The translations under genes were made by a program, and so were the position numbers. From the NCBI GenBank assembly GCA_963969595.1, contig OZ018409.1, positions 18,942,975-19,006,974 of the forward strand: a stretch of 64,000 nt of DNA, in the 5' to 3' direction. The notes beneath the pieces are model-generated. The model worked only from the letters and a program-made list of their open reading frames with translations, did not search any database and was not told the DNA's origin. Source of the stretch: Neckera pumila. Taxonomy: Eukaryota > Streptophyta > Bryopsida > Hypnales > Neckeraceae. This document shows positions 24,536 through 35,794 of the stretch, piece after piece (within the stretch, counting starts at the first letter, position 1; each line of letters opens with the position of its first letter).

Positions 24536-26699
24536 TTAAACTTGAGTCAGCACTGCACCAAACTGGTTGAGCTCTTGAGGAACGAGCGAAGCATCCCTGG
24601 CAGTCACTGCAGCAGCAACTCGTTCACCGAGCAAGCCATGATAGATCAGTCCTCTCGATCCAAGCCCACCGATCAGCCACCATTGGGTCTCAGACTGCAG
24701 AGGCTGCACCAGCTTGTTCACACAGCCTGCCAATAACACAAATACTCAGAAATTGGAAAGCATGAAAGGTAGTAAGATTAAGGATAGTAAAACCGTTGGG
24801 GACCTGATCCCGTCTCCTATAATGACCCACGTACTAACAGCAACTCATCCATCAAACACTTGCTTGGTCTTCAATTAGGAAGTGGTGTACGCATAATTTG
24901 GTTAAATGTCAATGCCAACAGACCATTGAATGGAAGTGGGGGAATGTAAGGCCACTGACAGAGGTTTACAACCTCCCACTATGAATGATTGCGTAAGAAA
25001 ATCATAAAAAAAAATATCTCAACAGTTTCGGCTCTTGTACCCAAAGATCTCTCCACAGCCCTTTAATCCTCCAAACATCACACCCCCGCATACGATAAAA
25101 TGCATGAAGTGCACAAATAGTATCCTCTACCTAACTCAGAAATCGGAAAGCGTGAAAAGTAGTAAGATCCAGAGTAATTTTTGTGAGCATAAAATCAATA
25201 GAACGAATCAGAAGGTATCAGACCTGCTAGTGGCAAAGTCCCCAACGGAGTCCGTGGTGGCATGGCACGCACGCCAGCTCGTAAGCTTTTCACCTCCCAC
25301 TGCTTGATAAGAGGATAGAACTGAGCTGCTCTTTGCAGAAGCTCATCTTGCACCAAAGCTCCTTCCTCCACAGACACACCTCCACACTCAGGCCCCGAAT
25401 TCCAATCCTTGGTGGCTCCTATTACCATCGTTCGTGCTCCTTGAACAGCAAGCCAAGTATGGGAAAGCAAATTCGGTGCCCGAGACTGATACGCTTCGGA
25501 CTCATCTGGTAGCTCCAAGTGCGCCACAACGCCACGACACATTGCAAGAGGAAGCTTTCCTGCAAGCTCTGGCAGCAGAACGGCCTTGGATCCCATGCAC
25601 ACCACCACAGCCTCGTATCCTTCGCGTGCAAGCTCGCCAAGTGAGCTAACGTGTTGTTTTACAAGAGTCGCACGTGTCCCGGCATCGGAATTGTGTGCAA
25701 AATTCTCACAAGCTAACCAAAGAGCGTCAAGGTACGAACGAGGTTGAAGATTGATGCCTTCTGGAATGTACAACCCTAACCCTAAATCGGGAAGCTCCAG
25801 CCCAGGTACCATCGCCTGTGCCATCGGTCGCTCCAAGCATCGAATGCCAATCCCTGGTGCCAGCTTTCTGGCGTCCTTGATGTGCTTCTCCGCCACCAGG
25901 GGTCGCAAGATGCCCCTCCGCCATGCTATGGGCTTCGTGGGGAGAGCAGCAGCTTCCGCAGCTGCAAGCAAATTCAGTGCTGCATGCCAACCTTCATTCC
26001 CCATCCAAAGAAGCTTTCCTTTGGGGTTGTAAGGGTGAAGTAAGCCGCCTGAAACACCCGAAGCACCTCCGCCGATGCCAGCCTCGTCGAATAAGTCCAC
26101 AGAGACGGGCCCTGAACTGCATGTGTGCTGCAATTCGCATTGCAATATCCTTGCTCAGTACACCACAGCAAAACCAGAACGAGAAGATTAATGGTTTCTG
26201 AAGTGCGAATGCTCTCCCAAAGGACCAATAATTCATAATATAAAATGATCGACTTCATTTCATATCGTGAAAAACGTAATTCAGACAGGTTCAAATTTTA
26301 TATCACCAGAAGCAGTGAAGAACTTTGCAGGGCTGGTCCAAAAACAATTGAAATCGAACAAAAAAAAAAGGCCTCCACATGACCTTCTGAAAGTGCCAAG
26401 AAAAACAAGAGTCCAGCATCGAGACGGGCTTACACGTGCATACCTGAAGCAAGTGCCATGCCACCGAAACGCCAGCAAATCCAGCTCCGAGCACGGCAAA
26501 CCTGGGAGAGACACCGAGGTTCGCAAATGTCAACAAGAACTCACATCCATGCCGCAACTAGAAGACAGATTTATGTCTCCCAAATTGAAGTGCAGAGGTG
26601 ATGAAAGCACCTGCGTGGCGAGTGACATTGCGTGGGCAGTCTAACTGAAGAAGCTGCTGCTGCTGCTGCTGAAGAAGGGGCGTTCGACAAGGACGCCAT
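24536..26699 (-). CDS. FAD-dependent oxidoreductase (DAO family), probably plastid-targeted
   Basis: Four exons on the minus strand in transcript order: 26699-26611, 26501-26444, 26127-25224 and 24726-24536. Phases agree at every junction and give 413 residues. The start at 26699 gives a Ser/Ala-rich, acid-free presequence (MASLSNAPSSAAAAAASS, then RLPTQCHSPRR) typical of plastid targeting. An in-frame ATG three codons upstream (26708) is possible. A Rossmann FAD motif (FAVLGAGFAGVSVAWHL) spans 31-47. GIGGGASGVSGGLLHPYN spans 66-83. The C-terminal FAD-binding motif WWLIGGLGSRGLIYHG spans 366-381. These define the D-amino-acid-oxidase fold. The nearest kin I know are plant FAD oxidoreductases resembling the C-terminal domain of bacterial MnmC. 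The substrate is unknown, so I give no reaction. The gene diverges from the metallophosphoesterase and shares its upstream region. Confidence 0.88.
26241..26400 (+). repeat. Short dispersed repeat shared by two neighbouring genes
   Basis: Lies in the second intron of the FAD oxidoreductase gene. It matches 29336-29480 in an intron of the metallophosphoesterase gene: ATTCAGACAGGTTCAAATTT against ATTCAGACACGGTCAAACTT, then TTTATAT and ACCAG, and GAACAAA further on. Non-coding, possibly a SINE-like or MITE fragment. Confidence 0.55.
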
Positions 26700-27425
26700 A
26701 ATTGTCATCTCTTCTGAACTAGAGACTGATTGAGAACAGTCTCTTGATGATGGACACCCTCATGGCTCCACCCTAAAACGCAATACTGAATCCTATCTCT
26801 TCTGAAACGCTGATAAATCCCAAGTACAGTTGAGAATTCCGCCATAGCTGCAACGCCGAAGAGTTTCTCAACAAGGACCCTGCGGGCATGCTCAGCGGGT
26901 CTTGCAGGCCAGGGCCTCGAAAACGGATGAGGAACGATGAAATTGGACAGAATCGTTAACTCAGTTCTTCTTTTATCATCACTTTCATCCATTGACTTCT
27001 TGTCACTAAGCTTGTGTTTTCTTTCTCAGCTTGGGAGGCACAAGTGAGCATGGACTGGGGAGGATCGTGGCACTTTGCAATCTGTGAGGAAGAACAGAAG
27101 AGCCCGAGCTGTCCGCATTGATGTGCATTCAACTCGCATAATCTTTGTTACATCGAAGCTCAGCAGCTTCTTCTTGACCAAGTCGTGGAATTAGTTCAAA
27201 CTGAAACAGACTTGAGGTAGCTTACGTGACATAGAGCTCACTTTGCAACCCTAAGCTGCTTCCCGTAGCTACCAAGACCTCCGTTTGCGCGATCACCATG
27301 ATCACATTGCGTGATAGGATGGAAGTACTGTAGATTCCGGTTGCCATTGTAATTGGTTTCGATTTTCGGCCAAATTTATGCAAATTCACGCAAATGTCGA
27401 CGAGTTTTTACTCAGAGAATTTGTG

Positions 27426-27478
<53 letters not shown>

Positions 27479-27574
27479 GTAGCAAATGCCTCAATTAGAC
27501 CGCTGTGTTGGACGCCACCGTGTGAGCTTGGCAGCATCATCGACTTGAGATTTGGAAGGTTGTGGTGATTGAAG
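26700..27574. promoter_or_regulatory. Shared intergenic region of two divergent genes
   Basis: This 0.9-kb stretch separates the start codons of the minus-strand FAD oxidoreductase and the plus-strand metallophosphoesterase, so both promoters must lie here unless there are upstream untranslated exons. A minus-strand open frame at 26705-26992 has no family match and is probably leader sequence. A (GT)24 tract sits about 100 bases before the metallophosphoesterase start. I could not identify a convincing TATA box for either gene. Confidence 0.5.
27428..27476. repeat. (GT)24 microsatellite
   Basis: An uninterrupted GT dinucleotide run, likely length-polymorphic, in the leader or promoter of the metallophosphoesterase gene. 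Confidence 0.97.
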
Positions 27575-30500
27575 ATGCAGAAGCGATGGAAAGTGGCAGC
27601 GGTGATGGGGTGTATGTGGGCAGCGACGCTCATGTATGGCGAGGTGCTCTCGTACTGGGTGCCCGTCCTCACTTGTCCCTGGCCATCTCTCGCATCCGTA
27701 AGAAGACGAACCCTTCTTGTTTCGTTCTTTCTTTCCTTCCCACTCATTGTTGACCTAATTAGGGCAACAACCTTTGTTGAGTTCTATGTGGATGCATAAT
27801 TCGCAAAAGCAGTCTGAATTTTTGCAAATGAGTGTGTGTTAGACGGGACATGGTTAACCACGGATTGGAACTAGAATTATATTTGGCTCCGCCTGCGTTA
27901 ACCAGCCAAATAGTGCCAATCGGGTAGTTGAAATTAGTGGCTACATGCCTGCACTGCTCACGTTTGGTACTAAAGCCCGCTAACCAACTTGCAATGAAAT
28001 TAAATTCATCAGTTTTCTTTAGCCCCCTAAGTGCCCAAGTTGCGAACCAGAAAGTGTCTTCATTATAGGAACTTTCAAAAATATCTATATGGGTGACAAC
28101 TTTCTATTGTTACAATTTTTTTACCTTCTTTGAAGATTCTTAAATGATTTATTTCAACTCCTATAGATATGGATGCGACCACTTGGGCTAATTCCGTGAT
28201 TTTAGACAAGTGATATAACTGTGTTTACGGTATACTAGTGGTTTGAAGCGTTAAATCCGCCTGCACCAACCAAGCTGGACTTGTTGCCTTGCAAGTGTGG
28301 GCATACAATAGGTCAGTTAGCTTCCTACTAGCTAATGGACCGTAACGCCCCACTGAGATAATTGGCTCTACTTGATTGGTGCGGGCATGACCCCAGATTC
28401 TTCAAATGGTGGCATATCGACAGTTTCTCGACCTTGTAGTGGGATGCGAGACCGGGAAGTTTTGTCAGATTATACACAACGAGCTAGTCACTAGAACTAC
28501 ATGCCTCTCCTGATTGTGGGATTGTTTGTATGATTTTAATATCAGAGTGCATCTGAAGTTGGCGGTGCATCCACAAACGTAATTCGAGTTGCTGTGATTG
28601 CAGATCCCCAGGTAGGGTTTCGCTTGATACTTGATTCCCAACGCTTGAGCTTTAACTACATCGTGTTCATGATACTTGATTCCCAACGTAATTTCTGGGT
28701 CATTCCCATTGGTTTATGTCTTGTGCTCAGTCTGGACTATACTGAAACGAGATTGTACGTAGTGTTATGCCACAGAAGAGTATCATACGTTTGAAGTCCA
28801 TTCTTCCTCAGCTCTAATATGAGAGAGTATTGACTGTGAGTAGGTCCTATGAATAGTAGTGTCAAGTATTACATAAGACAAACTTTCACACAATATGAGA
28901 AATCTAACATTAGTGGCTTCACTATTGAGAGTAATGGTACTATTGACTGAGTGACATTATTTAGAAAATGAGCGATTGAGAGGGACAGTGCCACCATTCA
29001 TGAAACAATCGGAATGTCTTGTGGAGCGGCATTCCCAGCACATTTCTTCTCTAAAGTGGTTTGTGGCCCTACAGCTGACAGATCGCACGTCTTACAATCA
29101 AAAACCAGGCTCCTGGGCTCTTCGTTTGACACAATTCTACTCTGATATCTATATGCGCCGCGCCTTCCGGTCTTCTGTGCTTGGCAAAAAACCAGATCAA
29201 ATCATATTTCTTGGTGACCTTCTCGATGGAGGCCCAATTCTAGAGCGAGAGGAGTAAGTTGTTACTCAGTTTTCTTATTGTCTTCATGATCAGATTGTTT
29301 TGTTAATCTTCATGGACCCAAATTCCTTGGTTTTAAAATGACCATTGTAGTAGATCATATTGTGAAAAATTATATTCAGACACGGTCAAACTTTATATGA
29401 CCAGGATCAGTGGAGCATTTGTGGGTCAGAATATTAATGAATTTGAACAAAAGAAGTCCCCATTTGACTAGATGGTATGTAGTCATGTAGGCGGTTTACG
29501 CGCTTACAGTTGCTCTTAGAATGGCAGTTTGGGATCACTTAAATCGACATTCTCAAACACCCCAGGACGCTTATGATGATGAGCTGATGAATGCAGTTGG
29601 CAAGAATCGCTGAAACGATTTGAACACATTTTTGACCAGTCTGAAGGTGGAGTTGAACCAGGAAGGCAGTCACCTCGGATTCCTACCTACACTCTTCCGG
29701 GTAATCATGATTTAGGTTATGAAGCTACGGAGTCTGCAAATACAGAGGTACTTTGATGTTTCTGTATCTCATTTGGTGCAGTCTCTTCTTTGCTTCATAC
29801 ACTGCATTCGGAAACCTTGTAAAGGTCTGGAAAACGTTTTTTTTACATGTTGCACATTGGATCCAGGCCGTGGAGCGTTACCAGAAAGTTTTTGGCCCAT
29901 TGGAGCACAACGTCACTATTGGAGGTGTAGAGTTTGTGTTTGTGGATGCTCAAGCTCTTGATGGTAAAGACTACCCTCTGCCCTCGCCCGTCTTGTGAAT
30001 ATTTACCACTAAAATTCTCATCTGATTGCCTTCTTTCTTTTGAAATGACTTGTGTCTACATTTCTCTCCGTCAGATTACCCTAATTTATACTGTAAGGAT
30101 TGGTGCCCTTACATGCATCCCTGGTGTTTCTAATCCCATGTTGGATTTAGCAAATGAACATCTTGGTAAACCTGGCTCTTTTGCGTATTTCGTCATTAAA
30201 TTAAAATCTTCTGCACTTTTTGTAAGTTTTTAATTGAGTGTATGGACTTAAAGAGGCGGCAATAGAATTATCTAATAACAGTGAAATCAGTTTCTTAAAT
30301 GCTACAGGGTCGGGAGATGTTGCTGCGAGGGCATGGAGTTTTGTAAAGAAGAAGTTGACAGGTAATAGAAAGTCTGAATACCGTATGTGGATTTGTCTCA
30401 TGGGAAAGTCCTTGAACTATTTCTCAGTTTGTTTGACTGAGGTAATGACGCATTCCTTGGGAGACAGTGATGTCTCCTTAAATTTGTGTATACTATGTTC

Positions 30501-33500
30501 TAATTGCCTGAACATTGCAATTTTACTTCTTTATTACTGTAACTGTACAGAAAAGAACAATAATGTAAGGGTCTTGGTGACACATATCCCACTCTTCCGA
30601 CCTGACGATACTCCTTGCGGCAGCAATCGTGCGTCTCCAGTTATCAATCAGGTGAGAACTTGTATGTGCAAGTGTAATGTATGCCATAGGAACACAATTT
30701 GCTAGTAGATCCCAATTTCTCTGGCATGTAGATGCTGTCGCTCACCACAATTGCACGATACATAATCTTGTGCGGTGATGTCTATCCTGCGCACAACCAC
30801 TCTTAATGTAGCATTAGAACTAAGAATTACTAAACTCTGATCGTTTTGGATGCAGAGGATGAATAGCCAGCCTTATCGACCCTACCACATTACGTAAGCA
30901 TTTTTTATTTTGTTTCCTACTTATTATAGTCCAAGGAGTAGGCCTTTTTGAATCAACCTTTTGACTAAGAAAAGTTGCGGAGAATATGGATACATGGGAC
31001 AGATATAGTTAAAGACACTATAAACTATACTGCAACCCAGCTGGTTAGATTCGTACAATAAACCGAAGGTGAAGAGTTATGAAGCTCAGTATCTTGTCTT
31101 ACTTTCTCTCTTACATCAAATCCTCCAGATCTTTTCTATTTTTTTCATTCTTACACAATATGGAAACTTGCTTGAATTTGGACCAATTTCAAAGTTTGAG
31201 TTTATCTTCTTCTATGAATCCTGATTTTCTGACTCGTTGCTTTATGTCCGTCTTGCTCTGCAGGTACCAAAACTACGTGACAGAGAAATCATCCTCAAGG
31301 CTCTTAAATTCTTTGAAACCTGTAAGCCATCACTCTTGAAGTGCAAATTTGAGCTATTATCGTCTAATATTCACTTGGCTATATTTTAGTAATTGCACGT
31401 TGTGGTCCCTGTCGAGCATTTGATCAGGAAGTGATGAGATGTCGGCAGTCTTTGTTCTGGGGTGATGTGCGTTCAAAAGTAACAATGAAATACTGTTTGG
31501 TGGAACATTTTCCGATTCTGGCTGCTCTTGAAGTAATTTCATAAGATGATCGACTGTCAGATCACATCTTTAAGTGAATGGATTTTGCCAGGTTATGGTG
31601 CTGTCGGGCCACGACCATGACCAGTGTTTCATTCTTCATAAATCCAAACAAGGCTATGTTCCTGAGGTATAGTGAACATCTTACTCTCTTTTTTAATTGC
31701 TTATAGTCATAGACAGTTCTGGTCATTGCAATCTTTGTATGTTCTGGCCATCACAAGAGTCTGCAGTCACTTTTTAGTCCAATATCATTTCTTATTCAGA
31801 TTTGAATCATTTTCGTTGTTTTTGCTTCAGCACACTGTGGGCACCTTCAGCTGGCAACAGGGAAATCATTTTCCCTCTTTCATGTTGCTTTCAGTAAGCT
31901 TGAATGCCTCTAGAGTTGCAACCCTGGAAGATGTGGTGGCCTCTAGGCTGTGCTGGCTTCCAGTGCAAATTGCTATTTACATCTGGTAAGTATCCCCTTA
32001 ACGTGGGTTGTGGATAAAACCTAGATGTGCTATAATATAGGACTTCCTCAACTTCTTTGAACTTTGCAATAAAAGAGAAATGTTGGTCATGATTATCAGA
32101 AATTATCCTTACAGTCAAACGTGTAAAAGTCTTTTTAGATCTTTGTCAAGTCAAGTTTGAAGCATACCCGGTGGTCAGGGTCGGCATTCCTTGCTGAATA
32201 ATTTATTAAAGCTTAAAGTATATCCCCCCCCCCCCCCCCCCCCTACAATTTTTTATTTTTGAAAGAATAATGTCCCACAAATTCTGGCATCTGTTTTTGA
32301 AATATTTTTTGCTGACCCTGACCACCTGGTACAGTAGTATGAAAGCAATTTTTTTCATTGTATGCGTTCAATGTACTAAAATTTTCTATGTGCAATGAAT
32401 TTTTGTAACAGACGATCAACTTACCCTTGGTCACAACATTAGCCGATTGTACATATCTCCAAAGAAGAACTTGACCTGAGGCATACACCGTAATGGTTTA
32501 ATGTTCTTATTTGTTCCTCCGTTGCATGTGTAAACCAGGTATGGGGTACTACTGGCTATCACATTACTTTCCCTGATGTTCTGGCCATCACAAGGTTTAT
32601 CAGGGACCTGGATTGTTGAGCAAGCAAAGTCGGTTGCAGCCGAGCTCTTCAGATCTCAGAAGGTGAAAGTCAAGGACGAAGATGTGGAGTGGGAGATGGT
32701 CTGGGATGCCGAGGGCGGGATGCATTTGCTCAATAAGGGGCCGAAAACTGTGCCTGTGTTGGTCGATTCTACATCTACATCTGGAAAGAGGTAAGTTCGT
32801 GAATTATCTATAACATCATAACCTATATGGAGAGGATAAATCACAAAATTATATTCTTCTGCAAGATTCCAACTCGGCTTTTTATAGACTTGGATTGTTT
32901 CAAGAATCTATTAGACAATGTCATTGGGAGATTAATCAGGAGTGGCAAGATAAGCATGACGCAATTCATAAGGAAGGTGCCTCATGATTCATGGGAGGCA
33001 CCCTAAACCCTGATCACCTGCTCAAAAGGCATTTACGCCACTATCTGAAATATAGCTCAAAACCTTCTTACATTTTCAAGGAAGTGATCAGGGATGTCTC
33101 CCCATGATTGACCTACTTAATTGTCATCTTCTCACTTGTCATGTCTCCATGATTGATATCCAAAAAGTACTGAAACTATAAATTTTACTGAAATCCTGTG
33201 AACATCCTGTTTCCTTTAGTTGAACATTTTAGTGCAAAATATCCAGGTGTGTCTGAGTCAATCTCTCTGGAGTTTGGGTCGCAATGTTTGGAACTTCAGT
33301 TTGAATTATGGTTGTCTTAACTTCAGTTTTAACACCTGTAAGGACCTTTGCAATGCAGAGGGAATGTTGCAAGGCGTTCAGGTCATGATTTATTCACGGA
33401 CACAGTTGTAAAAACACCGACAGTGTCGAGCCCTCCCGGCCAAACCCCAAGCACCTTCATGCGAAGGGTGAGAACAAGGACAAGTCCATTCCCAGCTAAA

Positions 33501-33593
33501 GTACTCCAGACCCTTGGTCCAGTTGTGGTATTAGCAACTCTTAATTCCAGTTTCTATGTTTTGTTACTCATGAAGGATTGGGGTCCTCTGTAA
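27575..33593 (+). CDS. Membrane calcineurin-like metallophosphoesterase (PGAP5/Ted1/Cdc1 type)
   Basis: Thirteen exons: 27575-27697, 28546-28611, 29075-29253, 29597-29747, 29867-29963, 30308-30361, 30551-30651, 30856-30893, 31264-31321, 31592-31666, 31831-31985, 32539-32790, 33359-33593. All introns are GT-AG, all phases match, and the product has 527 residues. An N-terminal membrane helix (about 7-29) precedes the metallophosphoesterase motifs: ADPQ (Asp61), LGDLLDGG (Asp111), GNHD (159-161 with flanking Gly), THIPLF (His235) and GHDHDQC (295-301). Two C-terminal membrane helices follow (about 354-381 and 496-522). Human PGAP5 (MPPE1) and yeast Ted1/Cdc1 remodel ethanolamine phosphate on GPI anchors in the early secretory pathway. 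The plant homologue is inferred to do the same. The first motif has Gln63 where the generic DxH motif has His. Introns hold repeats but no disrupting insertions. Confidence 0.9.
29336..29480 (+). repeat. Partner copy of the short intronic repeat
   Basis: Second copy of the repeat described at 26241-26400, here inside intron 3 of the metallophosphoesterase gene (29254-29596). Confidence 0.5.
32158..32345. repeat. Inverted repeat around a poly-C tract
   Basis: CCGGTGGTCAGGGTCGGC near 32167 pairs with GCTGACCCTGACCACCTGG near 32311. Between them is an uninterrupted run of 20 C (32224-32243). It lies in intron 11 of the metallophosphoesterase gene and is probably a small foldback element. Confidence 0.65.
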
Positions 33594-35636
33594 CCGATTC
33601 CTTGATATTCTTTTTAACAACATTTATTTCAGCTAAATAGTTATTTGTAAGGATCTATGCATTGTCACTAATTCTGGTGATTTGATCTTTTAATTTCTGT
33701 AGAGCTCTTTGTTCTTTATGAATATTATAACAAGATGGCAAGATGTACCTGGTAATTTGGGAAGGCCGTGCAACTGCCAAGAAGGCGCTGACATTCTCAA
33801 GTCCCTGAAAATCAAATAGACTGCTGAGAAGACCTTTTACTTTAATGAAATTTCAAATCCTTATAACTTATCTATTGGTTTGAATAGCAGTACTTCCAAT
33901 TTCGAAACAAAACTGAACTTCTTCCATATTTCAAACTCTCGGCCGCAAACAAACCGGATCTCCAAATCAAGCCTTGTTCCAACAAAAAATACCAGGCTGG
34001 GAGACGATTCAAGCCATTACAGCCTCTGGGATTAATTACAGATAAATCGTGTATCTAGTATTTCCGGTAATTAATTTGGCAACTTCATGTTTTCGTGTCG
34101 GTGGCAACCATTGTCCATTACTCAAATGCAACTGCTAGTCCAGTGTAAGCTAGAACGATCAGAAGCAGAGCGAGATTCCCATCAGAAACTTGACAGGCAC
34201 AGACTGATCAGTGCCACACGGATCCCGCCTTCAAGCTTGAACTTTCTCGTGAGGAAGCAATGGCTTCTCGTGGTCTCGCTGCTGATCCCAAGGACGAGGA
34301 AGACGGCTGAACCATACTGGTAAGCTCTGGTCAGCAGTTGACTTCTTAGAATTCAAAGTTTAGTCAGTAGAAGCCCAGTACGTCGAAGCATCAAAATCTT
34401 AAGAAAAACTTCATAAAAATTTCAAGTGCCAGAACTGCCCAGAATGGGGGCATTGCGTTTTGAAATAGCAAGTTTTGAGTGTGGGAAATTTCGTTAAAAT
34501 GGCGGTATTCCATAAGCAATTTTTCCATTTATTTCCTTCTTTCAACGTCAATTTGGTTAGATTGGCATATTTCCACAAACTTGGCACAGACCTTTACATT
34601 TAGACTGCGTTCTGAAATCTATACCTGGCCTAGACTTTAAAGCTTTGTAAAGATGATTCACTGGTGCCCTGAATCGTGCCAATTTAACGAGTTGTCCATT
34701 TTCACCCTTCCCCTTCCACGCCATTTTAATGGAATACCGCCATTCTAATGAAATTTGGTCGTCTCCTATGAGTACTTTCTTTTGCTTGATTTCATATATT
34801 TATTGCCCAACACGTGCAATGTTCTTCACTCATTCGATCTGGTATTTTAAAATCTTATTAGCCATGTCTGCTGACTGTATGCTTTTCACAATTCGATGGA
34901 TCAAAGTGGTCATTATATAACAAGCATGAAATCTCTGTCCTAGAGGGTCGACCGGCATTCTGAAATTTGGCGTATTTTAGGTCAGATGAATCGATGAAGG
35001 CCGGGTGACGATTGTACTTGTGGTCAATTTTTACCTCTATTCACCGTGGTGGGAATTCTATTCACAAGCAGGGTGAATCTCGAGACAGTGGTTACATATA
35101 TGTGTCCTCCACAACGTCTGAGGGAAGTTGGTTGAATGTAACATCACTCAGCTGTTTTGTCAGAAGAAAACGGCAGTGGCATCCAGCCCATGGCAGATGT
35201 ATGGACTCCGTGTGACGACCCAGTAACGTTTCAACAAACTATCTGAATTTTCAAAGAAGCTGGCTAGAGTAAGTTCTCAATTTCATTTTGTTCAAATGAA
35301 TGTACAAGATCGATCATATGTAGAATCTTGAAACGATTAGAAAATAGTTAGTGCATAGAACACGAAACTTGCCAGAACCTGAGTATTCCTCGAAAAATTT
35401 AGTCTTTAGAAGGGGAGCCCTGATAGGGACTAAAGAGACATTCTTTGTTTATGGTCACTGTCATTTCCTAACGTTGACTTTCTAAAAATTAGAACCCATG
35501 ACAACTTATGACCGTGCATTCACGGACTACATAGAGTGACGAACGTACGAAAATTCAGACTCACGAACTTGTAATCGATCACTGCAAGGCATACATAAAC
35601 CAAACTACATCTCGACAGATCCTTCAAACCAGTGTT
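33594..35636. other. Intergenic region between metallophosphoesterase and pectin esterase genes
   Basis: Contains the 3' flank of the metallophosphoesterase gene, an unassigned 78-codon frame at 34087-34323, the inverted-repeat element at 34484-34758, and the upstream region of the pectin esterase gene. No further gene seen. Confidence 0.5.
34484..34758. mobile_element. Small inverted-repeat element
   Basis: The left arm ends AAAATGGCGGTATTCCAT (from about 34494); the right arm reads ATGGAATACCGCCATTCT (from about 34729). They pair over about 30 bases including GAAATTTC-like outer parts. The inner 210 bases are non-coding. No clear target duplication. Confidence 0.55.
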
Positions 35637-35644
35637 CATATATT
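35637..35644 (+). promoter_or_regulatory. Possible TATA box of the pectin esterase gene
   Basis: CATATATT lies about 30 bases before the ATG at 35669 and 158 before the ATG at 35795. If it is used, transcription would start near 35670, which favours the downstream ATG with its clean signal peptide. Confidence 0.3.
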
Positions 35645-35794
35645 CTTGCACATTTTGCTGTTGAATTTATGCAGAGCTCTAGTCAATCGATCAGCACATT
35701 AAACATCATGCATGCCTTCGTACCAACATTGATCACAGCGCATCTCCAAAGTCCCAAACTCTCTCAAAATTCGACCAAGCTTGATTCAAATCCC

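Noticed and set aside
24368..24736. 122-codon plus-strand open frame
   Set aside because: It overlaps, antisense, the last exon of the FAD oxidoreductase, which carries the WWLIGGLGSRG motif.
29566..29596. Alternative acceptor for metallophosphoesterase exon 4 at 29566
   Set aside because: It puts a stop in frame within a few codons. The acceptor at 29596/29597 restores DWQESLKRF and leads to GNHD.
32224..32243. Poly-C run as a biological signal
   Set aside because: Homopolymer length is prone to sequencing or assembly error; only its place inside an inverted repeat was reported.
35669..35794. Upstream ATG of the pectin methylesterase
   Set aside because: It places 42 ordinary residues before a clean signal peptide and would sit at the inferred transcription start. 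Kept only as an alternative.
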